In this document: in pieces, positions 59,820 to 64,000 of the stretch
Layout: every line of letters begins with the position of its first letter
Position numbering within the stretch: position 1 is the stretch's first letter
Notes under the pieces: model-generated
The model's input: only the letters and a program-made list of their open reading frames with translations
Databases searched by the model: none
Told to the model about the DNA's origin: nothing
Assembly: GCA_963746185.1 (NCBI GenBank)
Contig: CAVVAE010000004.1
Span: forward strand, 1 to 64,000
DNA from: CAVVAE01 sp963746185
Lineage (GTDB): Bacteria > Actinomycetota > Actinomycetes > Propionibacteriales > Nocardioidaceae
Direction: 5' to 3'
DNA: 64,000 bases
Translations under genes and position numbers: made by a program

Positions 59820-59829
59820 AAGTGGTTAG

Positions 59830-60831
59830 TCACCGGCCCTCGATCACCGAGGTGGGTCCCTGGCTGCGGGCGGCCTCGTAGGTGTCGTAGGCGTCCACGA
59901 TCTTGCCCACGAGTCGATGACGTACGACGTCTTGGGCGTTGAGCTGGCAGAAGGTGATGTCCTTGATGTTGTCGAGGATGTCGCGTACGACCCGCAGCCC
60001 ACTCTTCGTCCCCGACGGCAGGTCAATCTGCGTGACGTCTCCCGTGACGACCATCTTCGAGCCGAACCCGAGTCTGGTCAGGAACATCTTCATCTGCTCC
60101 GGCGAGGTGTTCTGCGCCTCGTCGAGGATGATGAACGCGTCGTTGAGGCTCCGCCCACGCATGTAGGCCAGCGGGGCCACCTCGATCGTGCCGGCGGTCA
60201 GCAGCTTGGGGATCGTCTCGGGGTCGAGCATGTCGTGCAGAGCGTCGTAGAGCGGCCGCAGATAGGGGTCGATCTTCTCGCTCAGCGTGCCGGGCAGGTA
60301 GCCGAGTCGCTCGCCCGCCTCGACTGCTGGGCGGGTGAGGATGATGCGGTTGACCTGTTTGGCCTGCAGCGCCTGGACGGCCTTCGCCATCGCGAGATAG
60401 GTCTTTCCGGTTCCGGCCGGGCCGATGCTGAAGACGACGGTGTGCTTGTCGATCGCGTCGACGTACCGCTTCTGGTTCAGCGTCTTCGGGCGGATGGTGC
60501 GGCCGCGATTGCTCAGGATGTTGAGCGTGAGGACATCGGCAGGTCGCTCTTGCGTCTCGGTGCGCAGCATGGCGATGACCCGCTCTACGGTCTCGCCGGT
60601 CAGGCCTTGTCCGGTGCGGACCATCGTGACGAGCTCGTCGATGAGGCGCTCGATAAGCGCGACTTCTCCGCGGTCGCCGGCGAGCGTGATCTCGTTGCCG
60701 CGCGCGTGGATATCGGCCTTGAACTCGCGTTCGATGATGGTGAGGAATTCGTCGCCTGGCCCAAGCACGGCAACGACGGGCACGCTGTTGGGAATCACGA
60801 TCGTGTGTCGTGGCATGGGGTCGTCTGTCAT
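59830..60831 (-). CDS. phoH: PhoH-like ATPase
   Basis: The 333-residue protein has an N-terminal KH-like region and a P-loop: Walker A IGPAGTGKTYLA, VNRIILTRPAVEAGERLGYL, and Walker B FIILDEAQNTSPEQMK. PhoH proteins are RNA-linked ATPases and cluster with ybeY. ATG 60831 is used; an alternative ATG at 60843 adds four residues. No clear SD is visible for either. Confidence 0.93.
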   Translation of the reverse strand: MTDDPMPRHTIVIPNSVPVVAVLGPGDEFLTIIEREFKADIHARGNEITLAGDRGEVALIERLIDELVTMVRTGQGLTGETVERVIAMLRTETQERPADVLTLNILSNRGRTIRPKTLNQKRYVDAIDKHTVVFSIGPAGTGKTYLAMAKAVQALQAKQVNRIILTRPAVEAGERLGYLPGTLSEKIDPYLRPLYDALHDMLDPETIPKLLTAGTIEVAPLAYMRGRSLNDAFIILDEAQNTSPEQMKMFLTRLGFGSKMVVTGDVTQIDLPSGTKSGLRVVRDILDNIKDITFCQLNAQDVVRHRLVGKIVDAYDTYEAARSQGPTSVIEGR

Positions 60832-60943
60832 CGTGCAGACCATGCTACGGGCAAACCGCAGCCCGATTCACGTTGATTTGGCGTAACGCCCAGGTCAGAG
60901 CCACGATGACCTACGAGCGAGCGCGGCTTGTCGCGGGCGTTGC

Positions 60944-61294
60944 TCACCCCGGTGGCCAGGTGAACTCGCGGCCACCGAGCACGTGCACATGGGCGTGGAA
61001 CACGGTTTGCTGGGCGGCGGCACCGTTGTTGCAGGCCAGCCGATAGCCCTCGCCCACGCCTTCGTCCTGTGCCACCTTGCGCGCCAACGTGAGGACGTCG
61101 ATCGCCGACTCCGCGTGTGTCTCGGCGAGCTCGGGCAACGTCGGCACGTGGGTCTTCGGGATCACCAGCACATGCGTGGGTGCCTGGGGGTTGACGTCGC
61201 GGAAAGCCAAAGCCAGGTCGGTCTCAGCAACTTGGTCAGACGGCACGTCTCCGGAGATGATCTTGCAGAACAGACAGGACGCGTCGGTCTCCAT
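60944..61294 (-). CDS. HIT family hydrolase
   Basis: The 116-residue protein has the histidine triad FHAHVHVLGG (H-x-H-x-H) near the C-terminus and an N-terminal CLFCKIISGDVPSD with a CxxC. It is HINT-like and would hydrolyse AMP-lysine-type or other phosphoramidates. The start ATG 61294 is used. Confidence 0.92.
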   Translation of the reverse strand: METDASCLFCKIISGDVPSDQVAETDLALAFRDVNPQAPTHVLVIPKTHVPTLPELAETHAESAIDVLTLARKVAQDEGVGEGYRLACNNGAAAQQTVFHAHVHVLGGREFTWPPG

Positions 61295-61523
61295 GGATTC
61301 CCTTTCTGCCGTTGACTGTCCACATTCTCACGCTTGAGTGGCCACTTCTCTCACCGCTCAGCGGGACATCACCCGCCGTGTTGGTCCTCACGATCCTGGC
61401 GTCGTACGACGATCATGGAACCGACCGGGTAAACCGGACCACGAGCCAGCGCGTGTCTCGGGTATGACCACGCTATCGGGGCTTCCGGGGCTCGCGGAGA
61501 CCACCACCCTGAGAGGTACGACG

Positions 61524-62033
61524 ATGGCGTCAGCGCCACGGTGGGACGCGGACGACGCCGTGACCCATCTCTATGCGGCGCATTACACGTCTTTGGTCCG
61601 GCTGGCCTCGCTGCTCGTCCGACACAGCGGTGAGGCCGAGGAGATCGTGCAGGACTCATTCGTCGCGTTGCACGACAAGTGGCGGCGGCTGAAGGAGCCC
61701 GACAAGGCGCTCGGCTATCTCCGCCAGACCGTGGTCAACCGCGCCAGGTCAGCCAGCCGACACCACCAGGTCGTCGTCAAACACCTGCCCCACCAGATCG
61801 ACGACGCCGAGAGCGCCGAGGAACAAGCGATGACCGGCGAGACACGCGCCCGGGTCATCGACGCACTGCACCAGTTGCCGACCAGGCAACGCGAGGTCCT
61901 GGTGCTGCGCTACTACAGCGACCTCACTGAATCCGCTATCGCGGCCACCCTCGGCATCAGCCGAGGCGCCGTCAAGAGTCACGCTTCGCGGGGCATGCAC
62001 AAGCTCCGTACGACGCTGGAGGAGCACCGATGA
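61524..62033 (+). CDS. SigE-family ECF sigma factor
   Basis: The 169-residue sigma factor has region 2 (YAAHYTSLVRLASLLVRHSG, EAEEIVQDSFVALHDKWRRL in part) and region 4 (LPTRQREVLVLRYYSDLTES, then IAATLGISRGAVKSHASRGM). ATG 61524 has GAGAGG 7 nt upstream; upstream frames lack homology. It overlaps the downstream Gmad2 gene by 4 nt, its probable regulator or client. Confidence 0.88.
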   Translation: MASAPRWDADDAVTHLYAAHYTSLVRLASLLVRHSGEAEEIVQDSFVALHDKWRRLKEPDKALGYLRQTVVNRARSASRHHQVVVKHLPHQIDDAESAEEQAMTGETRARVIDALHQLPTRQREVLVLRYYSDLTESAIAATLGISRGAVKSHASRGMHKLRTTLEEHR

Positions 62034-63052
62034 GCACCGACAACCCGAGCGACGGCCAGGACCGCACGGCCGAACTGCTCTCGCAGGCACTTCACGAGGA
62101 GGCCGACATGGTTAACCCCGATCCCGGTGCACTTCAGGCCATCCAGCAGCGCACGACGCCGAGCCGCTCACCACGCCGATCCTGGGTGTACGCCGGGGTG
62201 GGCACCGCGGCCGCGACTGCCGCCGTCATCGCGGGTGTCGTCATCATCGGCGACTCCAACGACCCGAGCAGCACCGGTCCCGCCAGTGGCGGCCCGACGC
62301 AGGCACAGCAAACCGACCAGCCGGTGACCGAGCCTGTCACCCCAGTCCTTGCGATGACCTACCTCGGCGCAGCCGAAAACGGTTACCGGCTGCAGACGGA
62401 GATGCAGATCGTCGATGACGCAACCGACACAGATCCTGAATTGCTGGCCGTCCGCTACTTCCTCACCGAGCAGCCAGCCGACCCCGACTACCAGACCGGG
62501 TGGCCGAACGACCTCGACGTCGGCGGAATCGCGGCGTCCAACAACTCGATCCAGGTCGACCTGACCGGACCCGAGGGCGGTCTGGAGGCAGTGGACCCGT
62601 CGTTGCCTCCGCAAGCGCAGATGCTCGCGCTCCAGGCGCTGTTCCGCACGGCGGACGGTCAGCCCGGTGACAGCGCGACGCTGACCTACAACGGCGACCC
62701 GGTGCAAAGCGCTTTCGGTGTCCAGCTCCCCACGACGGTGAAGTCCGACGACGACGTGCGAGCCTTTATCTCCATCGACGACCTCACCGACGGACAGTCG
62801 ATCAAAAACCGTCGGGTCTCGCTGACGGTGTCCGGGAACGTCTTCGAGGGGAACGTCAACTGGCAGCTACTCGACTCATCCGGGGCCAAGGTCGACGAGG
62901 GATTCGTCACCACGTCGATGGGCGAGTGGACGCCGGCCCGAATCGAGCTCGGTGAACTCGACTCCGGCAGCTACACGGTCCGGTGCCTCGAGTTCAGCCC
63001 GGAGGACGGCAAGCCCGGCAACGTGGACGACAAGACCTTCACCGTCGAATAA
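62030..63052 (+). CDS. membrane protein with Gmad2-type domain, ECF partner
   Basis: The 340-residue protein has a cytoplasmic N-terminus of about 50 residues, one membrane helix (about 52-75), and an outer part with a GerMN-like segment (LAVRYFLTEQPADPD, near 135) and a Gmad2/Ig-like domain (ISIDDLTDGQSIKNRRVSLT, then TPARIELGELDSG). The short cytoplasmic front may bind the sigma factor encoded just upstream by ATGA overlap, so anti-sigma-like action is likely but unproved. Confidence 0.8.
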   Translation: MSTDNPSDGQDRTAELLSQALHEEADMVNPDPGALQAIQQRTTPSRSPRRSWVYAGVGTAAATAAVIAGVVIIGDSNDPSSTGPASGGPTQAQQTDQPVTEPVTPVLAMTYLGAAENGYRLQTEMQIVDDATDTDPELLAVRYFLTEQPADPDYQTGWPNDLDVGGIAASNNSIQVDLTGPEGGLEAVDPSLPPQAQMLALQALFRTADGQPGDSATLTYNGDPVQSAFGVQLPTTVKSDDDVRAFISIDDLTDGQSIKNRRVSLTVSGNVFEGNVNWQLLDSSGAKVDEGFVTTSMGEWTPARIELGELDSGSYTVRCLEFSPEDGKPGNVDDKTFTVE

Positions 63053-63053
63053 A

Positions 63054-63107
63054 CCGAGTTGTCAGAAGTACATCGGGCTATGGCCCTACCTACTTATGAC
63101 AAGTGGG
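63054..63107. terminator. 54-bp palindromic element, copy D (subtype I)
   Basis: CCGAGTTGTCAGAAGTA (63054-63070) and TACTTATGACAAGTGGG (63091-63107) pair with three mismatches around GGGCTATGGCCC. It starts 1 nt after the Gmad2 gene stop and abuts the rsmE stop at 63108, between convergent genes. Confidence 0.8.
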
Positions 63108-63842
63108 TTAAGACCAGCGGGAGGTGCGGCTAAGGACGATGGCGGCCGCCACCACACCCGCCGACGATGACCGCAGTACCGAGGGGCCGAGCCGAACTGG
63201 CTCGGCTCCTGCTGCGTCCAAGGTGTCCAGCTCCTCGTCAGTGATTCCGCCTTCGGGACCGACGACCAGGACGACGTCACCCTCGTCCGGGAGGTCAACC
63301 TGGTTCAAAGGCTGCTCGCCCGTCTCATGAAGCACGAACGCCACAGCCGCCTGCTCGACCAGCCGCACGATGTCATCGGTCGTGTGCACCTCCGTCACGT
63401 CCGGAAAGCGCAGCCGCCGAGACTGCTTGGCCGCAGCCTTCGCCGTGGATCGCCAACGCTGTAAGGCTTTTTGGCCGCGCGCGCCCTTCCAGCTGACGAT
63501 GTTGCGCGCAGCCGACCACGGCACGATCACGTCGGCACCGACCTCGGTGACGAGGTCGACGGCGCGCTCGGCATGGTCTCCCTTGGGGATCGCCTGGACG
63601 ACGACGAGGCGGGGTACGGCGACCGGCTCCTCACGTCGTACCCGCACTTCGGCCTCGAGCGAAGCCTTTGACACGGTCGTGACGACGCACTCCGCGCCGT
63701 TGCCGGCTCCGTCAGTCAGCATGATCGCTTCACCAACGCGGATGCGCTTGACCACCACAGCATGCCGGCCCTCGTCGCCGTCCAAAGTGATGTGGTCAGC
63801 CCGCAGAGCGTCAGCAGAGACGACGAACACCGGAAGCGTCAT
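63108..63842 (-). CDS. rsmE: 16S rRNA (uracil-1498-N3) methyltransferase
   Basis: The 244-residue SPOUT methyltransferase modifies U1498 of 16S rRNA. Markers are the N-terminal PUA-like HAVVVKRIRVGEAIMLTDG, GDHAERAVDLVTEVGADVIV, and the knot signatures LVVGPEGGITDEELD and RLGPSVLRSSSAGVVAA. ATG 63842 is used. It lies downstream of dnaJ, as in mycobacteria. Confidence 0.95.
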   Translation of the reverse strand: MTLPVFVVSADALRADHITLDGDEGRHAVVVKRIRVGEAIMLTDGAGNGAECVVTTVSKASLEAEVRVRREEPVAVPRLVVVQAIPKGDHAERAVDLVTEVGADVIVPWSAARNIVSWKGARGQKALQRWRSTAKAAAKQSRRLRFPDVTEVHTTDDIVRLVEQAAVAFVLHETGEQPLNQVDLPDEGDVVLVVGPEGGITDEELDTLDAAGAEPVRLGPSVLRSSSAGVVAAAIVLSRTSRWS

Positions 63843-63858
63843 GACCGCCACTCTTTCA

Positions 63859-63912
63859 CCGACTTGTCAGAAGTACAGAGGGCTATTGCCCTACCTACTT
63901 CTGACAAGTCGG
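63859..63912. terminator. 54-bp palindromic element, copy E (subtype I)
   Basis: CCGACTTGTCAGAAGTA (63859-63875) and TACTTCTGACAAGTCGG (63896-63912) form a perfect 17-bp stem, with AGGGC/GCCCT in the middle around TATT. This is the least degraded copy. It abuts the dnaJ stop at 63913, before rsmE on the same strand. Confidence 0.85.
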
Positions 63913-64000
63913 CTAGGGCGCTCTGAAGGCGTCGCGGAAACGACCGAAGACTCCCTTGGAGCGGTTCTCCTCGACCGAGGCGACCGGGTTCTCCTCGTCG
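63913..64000 (-). CDS. dnaJ: chaperone DnaJ, C-terminal end (partial)
   Basis: The last 28 codons read NPVASVEENRSKGVFGRFRD followed by AFRAP and TAG. Actinobacterial DnaJ2 proteins end with a GVFSRLRDAF-like tail, and this gene precedes rsmE in mycobacteria, so the call rests on tail and order. The rest lies outside the window. Confidence 0.7.
   Translation of the reverse strand, partial: DEENPVASVEENRSKGVFGRFRDAFRAP

Noticed and set aside
59814..59828. CTCACAAGTGG plus TTA at the phoH/ybeY junction, resembling the right end of the 54-bp elements
   Set aside because: Only one arm is present and it overlaps the ybeY start; it could be a relic, but 13-14 bp is too little to call.

Overview
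The window is high-GC chromosomal DNA from an actinobacterium. The gene order dnaG-dgt-dusB, glyS, zur, uppS-recO, era, a CBS/DUF21 protein, ybeY, phoH, rsmE, dnaJ is the one known from mycobacteria (the Rv2343c to Rv2373c block of M. tuberculosis). Finer points, such as a primary-type sigma factor beside dnaG, leuA close to era, and SigE-family and Gmad2-type proteins, make me favour Propionibacteriales/Nocardioidaceae (Nocardioides or Aeromicrobium type). The family assignment is inference.

Left part, about 1-25 kb, is mixed and partly accessory. It opens with a frameshift-riddled DUF58 gene beside moxR, then a membrane protein with a kinase-N-lobe-like front end and an ATPase/winged-helix protein behind a leaderless promoter carrying two tandem operator-like sites. 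Next come a GNAT and an NAD(P)-binding protein, a CAT-anticodon tRNA, small secreted proteins, a flavin monooxygenase, an RTX-type calcium-binding protein, a MerB-like protein and a sulfotransferase. At about 11.4 kb there is a clear class I cyclic-di-GMP (GEMM) riboswitch in front of a small Pro/Thr-rich ORF. It is followed by two OsmC proteins around an SDR, a LysE exporter, a membrane-anchored EEP-fold enzyme, a methyltransferase, a Nudix hydrolase, ddaH, a SpoIIE-type phosphatase, an HxlR regulator divergent from a hydrolase, mmuM, and tRNA-Asn.

Right part, about 25-64 kb, is the conserved core: sigma factor, dnaG, dgt, dusB, glyS; a PAP2 protein and a small relative of its C-terminus; a YdbS/YdbT-like PH-domain pair; a zinc-uptake operon znuACB-zur with two Zur-box-like sites over the promoter; uppS, recO; a large secreted penicillin-acylase-family protein; a 1,080-residue protein joining a cytoplasmic HD-GYP (cyclic-di-GMP phosphodiesterase type) domain to extracellular cadherin/VCBS-like repeats; leuA with a Leu-rich leader peptide; two lipoproteins; era, a cytidine-deaminase-fold pseudoenzyme, a CBS membrane protein, ybeY, phoH, HIT, an ECF sigma factor with its membrane partner, rsmE and the 3' end of dnaJ.

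The most striking non-gene signal is a family of five palindromic elements, each exactly 54 bp, within 0-13 nt of a stop codon at five sites between 32 and 64 kb. They come in two sequence subtypes and look like a copied, sequence-conserved family of transcription terminators. A second theme is cyclic-di-GMP: a GEMM riboswitch and an HD-GYP surface-sensor fusion occur in the same window. No CRISPR array, insertion sequence, rRNA or prophage was recognised.
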